NCBI GenBank assembly: GCA_001662425.1 | Contig: BDDC01000073.1 | Coordinates: 1-64,000 of the forward strand | DNA length: 64,000 bases | From: Chlamydomonas sphaeroides | Taxonomy: Eukaryota > Chlorophyta > Chlorophyceae > Chlamydomonadales > Chlamydomonadaceae | Direction: 5' to 3' | Shown here: one piece after another, positions 1 to 10,951 of the stretch | How the letters are laid out: every line of letters begins with the position of its first letter | Position numbering within the stretch: the stretch's first letter is position 1 | Made by a program: the position numbers and the translations under genes | The notes under the pieces: generated by a model | Databases searched by the model: none | What the model was told of the DNA's origin: nothing | Seen by the model: only the letters and a program-made list of their open reading frames with translations

Positions 1-60
1 CGAGGACGTGGCGGGCGGGTGCGTGTCGCGGGGGGCGCGGGTGGGGGGGCGGCACCGCAG

Positions 61-1629
61 GTTGCTTGCCTCTGGTGGGGCACAGCGTGCTGAGCCACGG
101 CTGCGGCCGCCGGTAGGGGCCGTGGGCGCCGGGACGCCGTGGAGCCCGCTGCTGCCACCGCGACCACCAGCCCCGCCACGCCGCCGCTCGCTGCCACCGC
201 TGGCTGCCGCCCGCCCCGCCACCGCTGGCTGCCGCCACCACCGCACCGCACCGCTTGCCGTAGGGGCCGCAGGGGCCGGCGGGAGCCGCAGGGGCCATTG
301 CGCCCGCCGCTGCCACGGGGCCTGCAAGCGGTGGCGCCCCGCCCCTCGGCTTTTGCCTGCCCAAGCGCCCCATCACCTGACCCCCCCCATTCCCCCACCC
401 CGTTGCCCTTGCTCTGTCACTGGCCCCACTGCGGCCCGTTGCTGTGCGCTCCCACCGTGGCCCCAGCACAGCTGTACCATGGCCTCCCACCCTGGCACGC
501 CGTGCTGCCCCAACCCTAGCCGCCTTCGTGCCTTATGCCAGCCCTGCCCTGCCGTGGCCTTGCCTCATTTGCCGCCCCTCAACGCCCCTACCTGATCCCC
601 CCGCCGCTCTTTCCTTGTGCCTCTCCCGCTCCCTCATGGCCCGCAGCGGTGCGCTCCTCCGTGCTCCCACAACCCGACCGGCCGTCTACCCGGGCACCCC
701 TTGCCGCCCCGACCCCAGCTCCCTGCGTGCCCCCAACTCATCAGCCCTGCCCTCTCGTCCCCTCTGGTTCCGCCCCGCAGCGGCGCACTGCTTGGCGCTC
801 CCTCCGTACCCATGGCCTTCTACCCTGGCACGCCCCTGGACGACCTGCCCCAGCTGTTGCCTGACGGCTGCGGCGGCTGGACCGGCGGCGCGCTTGACTT
901 GCGGCTGCGGGGCCGGCAGGTGGGCTGTGGGATGGAAGGAGGGCTGGAGTGGGGCTGTGCCCTCCGCTGCGGCTGTGTCAGCAGCAGGCGCTGCGGCCAG
1001 GCAGGGATGTTGATGGCCCCATCGAGCTCGCGTGCTGGCCCGGGACCCGCGCACAGATACGCGCGGCGGCCATGCGCGGGGCGTCGGGGCACGTGACGGA
1101 GGCGGCCGAGGAGCTGCGCGAGGCGGCGGAGGCGCTGGCGGAGCTGCGGCAGGCGGCGGCGGCGGAGGCGGAGGCGGTGGCGGCGGCGGAGGAGGAGGCC
1201 GCGCCGGCGGTGCAGGCGCTGCTGGAGCGGGTGACGTCACTCTCTCAAGAGCTGAAGCAGGTTGAGGCGCGGGAGGCGGCGGCGGACGCGCAGGCTCGGC
1301 AGGCGGCGGGCGGGGCGCACGCGCCGCCGCCGGATGCGGGCAGGCGGCGGCGCGGCGCCGCCCGGCAACAAGGCGGCGGCGGCGCTGGGCCGCAGGCGGG
1401 CGGCGCGGGTCCCTCTGGCGCGGCGGGGTCGTCTGCGGCGGGCGCCGGTGTGGCAGGGTCCGTCGGTGCTGGCGCGGCTGCGTCGCCAGCCAGGGAGGAG
1501 GCGGACGGCGGGAAGCGGCGCGGCAGTGCGCAGCCGTCGACCGAGGGCGGGCCCAACCTGGGGGCAGAGCCGGAGGCCCCGCCGTCGGGCGATTCGCGAG
1601 GGTCCGCCCGGAAGCGCCCGCGCCGGTAG
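61..1629 (+). CDS. 3' part of an unrecognised coiled-coil protein
   Basis: Three exons fit in phase: 61-112, 781-919 and 988-1629, with the stop TAG at 1627-1629; the 5' end lies outside the window. I do not recognise the family. The middle exon encodes a short conserved-looking stretch (PMAFYPGTPLDDLPQLLPDG). The last exon reads about 30 ordered residues, then an alanine/glutamate/arginine-rich helical stretch with heptad-like character (EELREAAEALAELRQ, LERVTSLSQELKQVEARE), then a Gly/Ala/Pro-rich disordered tail ending in a basic RKRPRR that could be a nuclear localisation signal. Nuclear location is inferred from that tail only. Introns start GTAGGG (113) and GTGGGC (920). The last exon has three consecutive CAG acceptors (979-987), so its exact start is uncertain by up to two codons. 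The 668-bp first intron carries decayed copies of the middle-exon start. Confidence 0.55.
375..780 (+). repeat. Imperfect intronic tandem repeat with exon-like copies
   Basis: Within the first visible intron of the gene at 61-1629 a unit of roughly 130-210 bp recurs with divergence. Each copy contains a GCAG(C/T)GG-like start, a GCGCTCC motif, a (T/C)ACC(C/A)GGGCAC or CACCCTGGCACGCC motif and a CCCTGCC-rich end. Exon-like starts sit near 434, 640 and 781, and only the last is the modelled real exon. The first two would read similar peptides (for example YPGTPCRPDP beside the real YPGTPLDDLP). Confidence 0.55.
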
Positions 1630-2960
1630 CTGGGGCTGCGGGGCCGCTGGCTGGCTGGGTGTGAGGAGAGCGTGCTGGGAGGGTGCTGGGGCTGAGGGTT
1701 GGCCTGAGGGTGCGCTGCGCAGCGCCCGGCCCCGGCAGGTTGGGGTTGGGGGGTGAGGGAGGCACCTCGCGGTGGGTCGACTGAGTGCCTGCGCCCTGGC
1801 GCAATGGCCGCACGTAAAGCTATGCGCACCAGGGGCCCCGGCCCCGGACGAGGCCCTCCGCCGCAGCCGCGCGCTCTGGCACCCCAGGTGCTCAGCAACC
1901 CGAGGGCTGGGTTGGGGCCTGCGGGCATTCCCAGTATGCTCAGTTACAAGTTGATGAATTAGTTGCGCATGCGCTTCGATTCGATCCAATCCCTCCATCG
2001 TTGTGGGCCAGCGCAATCCCGTTGTGGCAACCGGACACGGTAGCGATGGCAGCAGCTATAACGCTCGCTTGGTATGCCGGCGGGCGGGCGGGCAGCGCGC
2101 ACCAGGGGACGTGGGGAGCAATGCGGCGTGGGGTACAAGGCCGGGGGGTCCGCTGGGCCCCCTCTGCGATGGGGGAGGGGCCCATCGCGAGGGTCTCGCC
2201 GGGTGCTTGCGGAGCCCGCCTGCTAAGCTGTCAGACTGATGACGAACCAGCTGGGGCCGCAGGCAACGCAAGCTGCAGGGCACCTGGGCAAAGGGCGGGG
2301 CCCAACCGGTGCGCCCATGGCGCTTCCCCCAGCCAGGCTTACGTACGTAGCTGTGGTGAATGTTGCTAGCTTGCTGTCAGTCGAGTCCCTCGGGGACCCG
2401 CGTGGAACATGCAAGAGCGGCCACCGATGCCGACGTCACAGACATGCGGGGCGGAGTGCCCCTCGCCCCGACCCGGGGAACACCCGGCCCCAGACAACAC
2501 CCGCCAGCCGCCACCGCAGCCTTGCTTCGACTCCCCGTGACGCCCCACGACGCAGACGCGCATGCTTGCGCACTCTGCAGCCCCATAGCCGCGCGGTGCG
2601 GCCTCGCGCCGCAGCTTGCCAGCTACACACAACCCGCCCAGCAACCCAGAGCACCGAAATTACCTACCGCCTGCAACGTCACCGCGCGCACACTCGCTCG
2701 CAGCGTATCCTGCGCTTGCTGGCGACCCAACCCGCACTCGCCTGTCGCGGCGTGTTCTAGCTCCATGCGCTTGCGCACCGCTTCAATCCTGCACAATGCA
2801 ATGTCAGCGCCGGTGCACACCCACCCGCCGCCACTCCCCTGCACCGCTGCACCCTTCCCCGGTGACCACTGCCACGTCACACCCCTCTTAGTCACCCGGG
2901 GCCATGCTGCTTCCGCCCTCGTCCCCGTTGCCCCCACGCCCACACCAGCGCCGCAACCCC
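1630..2960. other. Intergenic, no gene seen
   Basis: This 1.3-kb stretch separates the coiled-coil gene (+) from the MBD-like gene (-), so it is a shared 3'-3' interval. Open frames are short, lack consistent third-position bias and show no family resemblance. I saw no TGTAA signal that could be assigned with confidence. Confidence 0.5.
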
Positions 2961-3516
2961 TCACGCCGCCGCCTTGTGTGCTGCCAGAGCCATTCGCCGC
3001 GCGTTGGCAAAGGCGCCCACCCGCTCGCCGCTGGGGTGGTAGAAGATGGCCTCCACGGTGTCTCCCTTGGTGCGGAGCTCCACCTGCCAGCCGGGCTGCG
3101 GGAATGCGGATTTCGGCAACAGGAGCAGCTCGGTGGCAGGTCAGGGGCCAGCAGGCAGCCGCTCCTCCCGCACTGTGCACGGCGGCGCAGGGTGCACGGC
3201 GGCGCATGGGGCGGCGGTGGGGGCGGCGGTGGGGGCGGGGCAGCGCCTCACCCATCCCACATACAACTGCGCGAAGCCCAATCCGGCCATAAGCACCCAC
3301 ACCCACACCCACCTGCAACGCGTCGAGCTCTGCGAATCGCTCCTTGCGCGACGCGTGCTCCTCGGGTAACCCCGCCACTGGCCCGCGCGCGTACACCACC
3401 GCCCCGGACGAGGACGGCGCGCCCGAGGCGCCGGCCTCCACCCGCCGTGGGCCCGGCACCGCCACGGGCGCTCGCGGCGGTGCCGACACGCCTGCGGAGC
3501 AGCAGCGGCAGGCCAT
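2961..3516 (-). CDS. Small MBD-like protein (methyl-CpG-binding-type fold), tentative
   Basis: Two exons join in phase 0 on the minus strand: 3516-3313 and 3095-2961, giving 112 residues with TGA at 2963-2961. The first exon is Ala/Pro-rich. The second encodes PGWQVELRTKGDTVEAIFY followed by HPSGERVGAF, which resembles the core of methyl-CpG-binding domains (GW, basic strand, Y-x-P-x-G-x). The key DNA-contacting Arg/Asp pattern is not clearly present, so the family call rests on a weak visual match. The intron begins GTGGGT and ends in CGCAG. The start ATG (3516-3514) is the first in frame; an upstream exon cannot be excluded. If correct it would be a single-domain chromatin protein, much shorter than plant MBD proteins. 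Confidence 0.42.
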
Positions 3517-3611
3517 AGGTCAGTACCGGAGAGCCTCAGCGAGGGGTAGGAAAGCGCGCCACAAACGCTGTGTGTTCATTTGTTACGTGTAACAGAACCC
3601 CACACGCGGCG

Positions 3612-3750
3612 CAGCCTGCCCCGGGTAGAGTGGCGCGTCGGCCGTGCGCAGAGGGCATGCGGTTAGATGCGCCAGTGCGGAAGCGAGGCCCAGCCTGCCG
3701 CGGGAGGAGTGGTGCGTCGGCCGTGCGGAAAGGGAATGCGGCTACATGCG
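3612..3750. repeat. 79-bp tandem duplication over the SBDS 3' end
   Basis: Two diverged direct copies start at CAGCCTGCC near 3612 and 3691 (period 79 bp). They share GCGTCGGCCGTGCG and a following AGGG(C/A)ATGCGG block. The right-hand copy covers the SBDS stop codon (minus strand 3744-3742) and the left-hand copy lies in the putative 3' UTR. Confidence 0.7.
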
Positions 3751-6719
3751 ATGTGTGTGTGCGTCCGCGGTGTTGCAACCCGCACGCATGCCCCGGCGCG
3801 AGACCCCCGCACCCGGGGTACTCGTCTCCTCGCCTCCCGCCGCGGGCTGCCGGTGCGCCGCCGCCGCGGGCGCCAGCGCCGCAAACTCGTCCGCTGAGGC
3901 GCCCTCGGCCGTGACCGCCAGACTCAGCACCTCGAGCCGCCCCGCGCCGCGCGCCGTGGTCTGCGAGGGCAGGGGGCCAGCGTCGCACGAATTCGCGTGT
4001 CAGCGTTCACCAGCCCTTGCCACCTCAACCAGGCCACCGGTCGACCCCAGCGTGGGCCCCCGCTGGCCTCATCGGACTGCTGGCCTCGTCGGACTGCTGG
4101 TCACATCCGAGTGCCACCTCCACCCGCACGCATTGGGATGACAGGTGCGTGCACACGAGCATCGCACGAATGAGAGGCCCTGGCGACCGGCCCCGGCCCC
4201 CGCACAAGGTACACACATCAAGGCAGTCACGCGTGCACACACACCTACTCTAGTACGACCCTAAAAGTGAACACACCTGCATGAAGGTGTTGAGGTCGCG
4301 GAACACGCCCGGCTCCACCTGTAATGACAACGGCATGGGCGCGCAGCATGCGGCGTTGGGTCCAGGACAGCCCGGCAGCCGACGCGGCGGCAGAGGAGCA
4401 GCAGGCCCGGCGGCAAGGCAGTGCCAAGCGCCAACGCACACACAAACGGGGGAGGGGCCGCGCACCGGTGCAGCCTCAGGCCGGCAGTAAGGCGGTGGTG
4501 CGCAGGCCATGGCCCCAACGACTTCCACCCTGGTTCTACAGTAGAAAGGCACCGGCACCAGACGACCGCCCCCAGCCAGCCCACGCACGGCCGCACCTTG
4601 GCGACAACGGTGGCCACGCCGCCCGGCCCGACGTCCATGCTCTCCACCTCGGCCGCCTCCCGCTGCAGCAGCTGCTCCAACTCCTGCTGCGCCTCCGCCG
4701 GCACCGCCAGCTTGAGCCGCATGCGCGCGCGCGTGATGGGAAACTCCTGCTGCAGCAGCGGCAGCGCCTGGGGGTTTCCGCGGACGAGCACATGCATCAT
4801 GGGATGCAGCATTAGCGACACGCCGCCGTGTGCTGCGATCGCGCGCCGGCGTCCACCGCCTCGCTTCCAATGCCAGCGCAGGCGGCCCATCTCCCACGCC
4901 GCCTGCTGCGCCGGCTGCACCCAGGGCAGCGCGGCGGTGGCACGCAGCGATGCATTGCATTGCAAACTGCACCGCACACACATTACGACCCTACTACGAC
5001 TACTGTTTTTCACTCACTACGACCCTATTACGACCCCAACAGTGAGCACACATTGCAGCCCACCTCAAGCGCCTGCTGCTTGGCTGACTTCTTGGGGTCA
5101 AGGTTGAAGTGGATGTCGCGCAGCGCCCGCTCCAGCATGGACAGCGTGTAGGGGCGGTTGGTCTGCGGATTCACGCATTTTTCCACCAGCACCCCCGCTA
5201 CATCTTTAAACAGGTGCTCGTACTCCATTTTTCTCTCCTTGTCCGACACCTGCGGCATACGCCGTACGGCAGCACGGGCGCGTCGTGTACGGCGGGCGTC
5301 AGGGGGGCATCACACGCCGTTGTGGCCATCAACGCTATGCTGCCGGCCATCCGCACGCGCCACAGCCCCTAGCAGCTCCCCAACCCCACACACGCACGGC
5401 CGGCAGCGCACCTGCAGCTCGCCCTTGGCCAGGATCTCCAGGCATATGGCGTCCTTGTCCACCGAGCCGAAGGCCGCCTGCAGCTCCTTGTCCTTGGCCA
5501 CCACGCCCTTGCCCACGTTGTGGAAGATGGTGGTGGTCTGAAGCACCTCGTCCAGGTCCTTCTCGCTGTGGGCGGGCGGGGAAGGGCGGAGAGGGCAGCG
5601 TGTCGGCAGCAGGACGGCGTGCGGCATGTAGCCCGGGTTGCTTTCGGCCCGGCCCCTGCGGTGAGCCGCCACCGCCCCTGCATAGCTGCGGGCCTTCCGC
5701 AGCGCACCACCCCAGCGCCCGCAGCGGCCTCACATTCCGCTGCGCCAGTCGCCCACTTTGTTCTTGTAGCAGGCGATCTCGAAGCGCTCGCCACCCTTCT
5801 TGAGCCGCACCACCGCGATGTTGGTCAGGCGCTTCTGGCCTGCGCGGCGGGGTACAGGTCAGGGGGCTGAGCAGGCGGCCCTCATCGCCCACACTGCCGC
5901 ACTGGCCGCCTGGGAGGGGGCGGGGGCGGCATGCGACGCCGAGCTGCTCGAGCCAGGGGTCCTGGCAGAGGGTTCTCTGCAGTTGTTTGCTTCGGAGCGT
6001 CTTGAGGGCCACTGGAACAGCGCGGGGTGGGCTGGCTGGTGCGGCTGCCCCCGAGAGCCCTCACACGCCGTCACGCTGCGCGCGGGCGGCTGCTGCCACG
6101 GGAGCCCTGGACGTCTGGGAGCCGACCCATGCGACCAGGAACTATCGTCAGGCCCTGGCGCTGGATGCCGGTAGCAGCAGCTGGGCGCACTGCAAGCAGC
6201 AACACAGCCGGCGACACGGATGGATGCCCAGCCGCCCCGGCCTGAGGGCGGCAGCGGCGGCGGCATACGGGCTCGCTGTGCTGCCGCCCTGGGCCCCCAG
6301 CGCTGCTGCTGGGTACGCGGAGTGGGGTGAGGAAGGTGGGACCTCTCTGGAGGCCGTCTTCATGTGGGATGACGCCAGGCCCGGTCTGGGACCCGGGGCT
6401 CTCTCGTGAGGACTCGACGGGGTTCAATAGGGTTGCGTGGCAGCGGGCGCGGGCAGAGCGCACGCCTGCTCGCTGAGATATCAGCGTCTACCCAAGCGCA
6501 CGGCGTGTGCTCATCGCTTCGTGGCCTCTTGCAGAAGCATCCATTCCACGGCGCAACGCCAGCAATAACCCGGCGCGCCGAATTATGGTGCAGGCACTTC
6601 AAAGTATTTGCATGATGCTTCGCCAGGTCGCGACGGCAAACGTTGCAGCGCCGACGCCTCCGCTCCCGGCGCACGGCCGCTGCTTGCTCACCGACTGGTT
6701 GAAACACGCCTTTTGACAT
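3742..6719 (-). CDS. SBDS: Ribosome maturation protein SBDS
   Basis: Seven exons on the minus strand: 6719-6692, 5839-5734, 5565-5412, 5249-5064, 4767-4597, 4318-4277, 3960-3742. They total 906 nt, giving 301 residues. SBDS works with the GTPase EFL1 to release eIF6 from nascent 60S subunits in the final cytoplasmic step of maturation, with a nucleolar pool. All three domains are visible: the N-terminal FYSH domain (KRLTNIAVVRLKKGG, FEIACYKNKVGDWRSGIEKD, then EVLQTTTIFHNVGKG), the central helical domain (EKCVNPQTNRPYTLSMLERA, then IHFNLDPKKSAKQQALE) and the C-terminal ferredoxin-like domain (ITRARMRLKLAVPAEAQQEL, VEPGVFRDLNTFM). The first exon is only 28 nt (MSKGVFQPVG, the Gly codon being split) and lies 850 bp upstream. 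The human and yeast proteins are about 250 residues; the extra length here is a C-terminal tail. Head-to-head with POLA2. Confidence 0.96.
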
Positions 6720-7121
6720 ATCGTCGATGAGCTCTCAGGCAAACGCACTGGTTACTGGGACTTTTAGGCTCCGAGCAGGACAATTGCGACGAGTATTCTT
6801 CTGCTGTCAGCACTGGCGTTGTGCGTCAGCTCAGGAAGTAAACGTGAAGTTGTAGCTGATTGCTCATTGATAACACGGCCGGCGTCGCTGGAGCTGGGCC
6901 TCAGCATGCCGATGCAGCCGGATTTGGCGGGACCCCAGAGGCCCCGGTTGCCAGCCCGCACACTGGTCGCTCCCGCGCCGCGTACTGGTTCCGACTCGCC
7001 CTTCAGAAGACTGCCCAAGCGACCTGACCCCTACACAGCGAGCTGTCGGTTTTCGAGCGAGCGACGCAGCTCGGCCCCGTAGCCCCTGCTGCGCGCGCCG
7101 CATAGCAGCTCAGCCGCAGCG
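6720..7121. promoter_or_regulatory. Divergent promoter region SBDS / POLA2
   Basis: The start codons of SBDS (minus, 6719) and POLA2 (plus, 7122) lie 402 bp apart with no intervening gene, so both promoters and 5' UTRs must be in this interval. It is locally poorer in GC than the coding exons. No TATA box or other specific element could be assigned with confidence. Confidence 0.6.
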
Positions 7122-10100
7122 ATGACTTCAGCCACCGCGTCCGCGCAGGCGTTCGAGCGGGCGTTTACGTCCAAGAGTTACAAGCTCGCGGACTCAGCTG
7201 TGGTCGCCCGGGCGCAGCAGCTCGCGCAGCAGCTGCATATCACGCCCGAGGCGTTCGTCAGCCAGTATGAGAACTACGTGGTTGTAAGGTGCGTCACGAC
7301 GCTACCAGCTCCTCGTGCTGCACCTTACACCATACTTCATCCTCTGGTTCCTGCTTTGCTCGCATGCCTACCGCTACGTTGCAGCGACTGGAGCTATGAC
7401 GTCACCGCTGCCCGACTAAAGATCGTCGCCGACTACCTGGAAGCGGAGCAGCGCAAGGAGAACGCCAAGCCCAAGGCTGGCGCGGGCCCAGGCGTGCGCG
7501 GCCTGCCGCTGGCCAGCCGCCCAACCTGGGAGGAGTAAGCCCCGGGTGCCGTCATCCGCGAGGCCCCTTGCGTAGCAGCAAATCCCACCCCCAGGGCGGC
7601 AGCGGGCGGCTCGCAACGTGCCTGCCACGGCACAAGCGTCGCGCATGCAGCACCTGCATCAGGCCTGAAATCCCTGCACTGGCATGCCCTGTGCCCAATG
7701 CAGCCTGCCCGATAAGCTCGACTACTCGACGCCATCCGCCAAGCGCCAGGCCCTGGATCCAGCAGCGCTTAACCCCGGATCCGCGGCCGCGCGGACCGGA
7801 TCCAAGCCGTCGTACGGCGGCGCGGCGGCGCCGGGCAGCAGCCAGCGCCAGCCGCCTGGCGGGGGCACGCCTGGCGGCCCGGCGGCCGCTGGTGGCGGCG
7901 CGGCTGGGGCGGGGACGCCGGGGCGTCCGGCCACGGGCCCGGGCAGCGGCACGCCGTCGGCCCCGGCCACCGCCTTCACGCAGCGGACCAACGTGAGCGA
8001 GGGAGTGGCTGGCGCCGCTAGTGCGGCCCCGTGTGTATTTGCCTTGTGTCACGGCTAGCCAAGCCGCACACAGCCCCCGCCGCCGCAGCCGTGAACATGG
8101 GTGCTGGGTGCTGGGGTGCTCGGGTGGCCGCGTGACGTGCGCACCGTGTCCATGGCTCGAGAGGTCCATGCAGCCAAGCCATGGGAGGCACCCAGAGCTG
8201 CTGGCGCCGCACGCCAGCCGCGCCCATACCCGGCCTGCTGCCGGCCACGAACCCCGGTACGCGCGCCGCCGTTCCCCAACCGCAGAAGGGCCAGGCGGTT
8301 GCCTGCCTCAACGACCATCTGCCGGCGGCCGCCGCCAGCCTGTCGGGCAGTGGTGGCGCGCCCAGCCTGCGGCTGCTGGGGCAGCCGCCGCTGGCGGACG
8401 GCCCGCAGCAGCTGTTCATGATGGAGCTACTGGACACCAAGGCAAGCGGCGACAGAGCCCTTCGCCACCTAGAGGCGGCACAGTCGTTCGCAACCTAGCG
8501 ACCCTTACGTTCGTTCATGCGGAGTGCTCGACATCAACGCAAGCGAGCCGGCCGTGTGTCGTATAATGCCCCAGCCATGCGGAGGCGCAAGTTCAAAAGG
8601 TCGCCAGTGCGGTCGCCGCACCCGACCAAAGGAGTTTCGCACCGCCGCCATTGCCATGACGACAGGCCGTGGTTGCGCTGCCCCCAGGTGGCCGCCCTGG
8701 ACGAGCGCATCATGGACTTCGCCGACGCCCTCACCGCCGCAACCCGGACCAACACAGCGGCTGCCGCCGGCCCTGCCGCCGCCGGCACCCCCGCCCCCGC
8801 CGGCACGCCGGGCCCAGGCGCGGCCGCCGCAGGCACGCCGGGCCCCGCTGGCACGCCACCGCCGGCCGTCGGCACGCCCGGCGCCGCCGCCGCCACGCCT
8901 GGCGCCGCCGACGGCGGCGCCGCCGCTGCGGCTTCTGCCGCGGACCCTGCCTACCCGCTGCAGCAGTCTGTGTCGGACGTGGCACACAGCGCGGTGTGGG
9001 TGGCGGGCCGGGTGCTGGCGGAGGCCGAGGGCGCGCCGCTCAACCCGGAGAGCCTGCTGCTGGAGGGCTGCCGCGAGGCCAGCGGCGGCGCCAGGGTGCG
9101 GCTTGACGTGTCGTGCCTGCCGGGCTTCAGGTGCGGCCGCTCCGTGGAGGGCGCCGCCGAGCGAGCAGCGGGCCGGGGGCTGCCGGGCTGTGTCATGTTC
9201 GCAGCCCGGAAGACGATTGATTTGCGGGTCTGTCGCCGGGAGGCCCAACATGCCGAAATCAAACCCGTGCCCCCTGCCCCCTCGCCCAGGCTGTTCCCCG
9301 GCCAGTCGGTGTGCGCCTACGGGCTCAACCCAACCGGCGGCAGGTGTGTGGGGTTTGGCGTGCGTGTGGGGCTTGGGGCCGCTGCCCGGCTGCCCGGCTG
9401 TGGGGAGCCGCGCGGGGGCGTAGGCTCCAACGCACCGGTCAGGGCTCGCTACCTGGAAGCCGCTGACCACGTTTCCGAGCTTTCTTCCCACGGTCCCTCG
9501 CGGCGCGGCCCCTCAATGCCCACAGGTTCATCGCGCAGCGGCTGGTCACCCACATCCCGCCGCCGCCGCTGCTGGCGCCCGCCGCCGCCGGCTCCGGCTC
9601 CCAGCCGGCTCCCGCCGCCGCCATCCCCGGCGGCGGCATGGCGGCCGCCGACGCGGCGGCTGCGGTGGCGGCGGCCCGCAACCGCGGCCTGCACCTGGTG
9701 GCGGCGGCGGGCCCGTACGCGCTGTCCGAGGACCTGTCGTACGGTCCCCTGGAGGAGCTGCTGTCGTACTGCACTGGTGCGCACGGCGCACGTGGGCGGC
9801 AGGGGCCGTACCCGCTCCGCTCCTCGTACCCTGCGCCACCTGGTTGCGACACCACCTCAGGCCCGCCTGCTGAAAACCCGTGCCACTCCCCTCCCTCCCC
9901 TTCCCCTGCCCCGCAGCTAACCCGCCCGACACCCTCCTGCTGCTGGGCCCCTTTGTGGACTCGGAGGCGGCCGGCCTGGCCTCGGGCTCCTGCTGCCGCA
10001 CCGCCGAGGGGCTGCTGCGGGAGGAGGTGCTGCGGCGGCTGGCCGCCTGGCGGTCCGACCACCCCGACACGCTGCTGGCCCTCATGCCGGCGGCGCGCGA

Positions 10101-10951
10101 TGCCACGGCGCCGCCGGTGCTGCCCACGCCGCCCATGACCGCGGCGGCGGCGGCGCTGGGCCCGCCTGACAAGGTGCGGACCGGGAACCGGAGCACCGGC
10201 ACTGAAACAGAACACAAGAGCGGTACAACTTGGTCCTCCGGCACGTGCTGCGACGCGCGGATGCGAAGCATAGCGTGTTGACTGGTTCGTCGTCCCTGCC
10301 GCGCCCTCCCTCCGCTGCGGGTGCGCAGGTGTTTGCGCTGCAGAACCCCTCGACGCTGGCGCTGGGGCCGCTGCTGCTGGGCGCCGCCTCCTCCGACCTG
10401 CTCAAGGGCCTGGCGGGGGCGGAGCTGGCGCGCGTGCCGCCCGGGGTAGCGGTGGAGCGGCTGCCTGCGCTGGCGGGGCACGTGCTGGGGCAGCGCAGGT
10501 GGGGCGGCGGCGGGGCACCGTGGTCCGGCAGCTGTGGGCGCGCCACGCTCCACTCCGCCCCCGTGCCAAATCCCGAGTTTATCCCTCCCGTTTCCCCTTT
10601 GCCCCACGCTGCAGCTACTACCCGCTGTACCCCGCCCCTCCCGGCGCCTGCCTGGACACCAGCCACTACAGCCAGCTGGCGCTGCCCGTGCAGCCAGACC
10701 TGCTGCTGCTGCCCTCGGACCTGGCACCATTTGCAAAGATGCTGCAGCCCTCGGCCTGGGCCGCTGGCGCGCCGCCGGGCATGGTGCGCGAGGGCGGTGA
10801 GGGGGCGGGCAGCGCGCCGGCACCGGTGGTTGTGCTGAACCCCGGCCGCCTGTCGCGCGGCGGGGCGGGCGGCACGTTTGCGAGCGTGGTGGTGGCGCCG
10901 GGGTCGGGGCCGATGCACGAGCGCGTGCGGGTGGAGGTGCGGCGGGTGTGA
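7122..10951 (+). CDS. POLA2: DNA polymerase alpha subunit B (primase-pol alpha regulatory subunit)
   Basis: Ten exons: 7122-7288, 7385-7534, 7704-7992, 8286-8441, 8688-9130, 9290-9343, 9526-9776, 9917-10173, 10329-10498, 10615-10951. They sum to 2274 nt, giving 757 residues; the human protein is about 600. This non-catalytic B subunit tethers the polymerase alpha-primase complex and supports RNA-DNA primer synthesis in the nucleus. Visible parts are the N-terminal helical domain (residues about 1-90), a Gly/Pro/Ala linker with LDYSTPSAKR, an OB fold (LFPGQSVCAYGLNPTG, about 402-420) and a calcineurin-like phosphoesterase fold that is catalytically dead in this family (TLLLLGPFVDS near 510). 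The C-terminus carries SYYPLYP and NPGRLSRGGAGGTF. Low-complexity insertions (TPGPAGTP-like, exon 5) explain the extra length. Intron 4 starts with GC (AAG|GCAAGC). The start ATG is the first in frame. Confidence 0.96.

Noticed and set aside
686..1813. 375-codon minus-strand frame rich in Pro and Ala
   Set aside because: Reverse complement of the Ala/Gly-rich coding exon 988-1629; low-complexity shadow.
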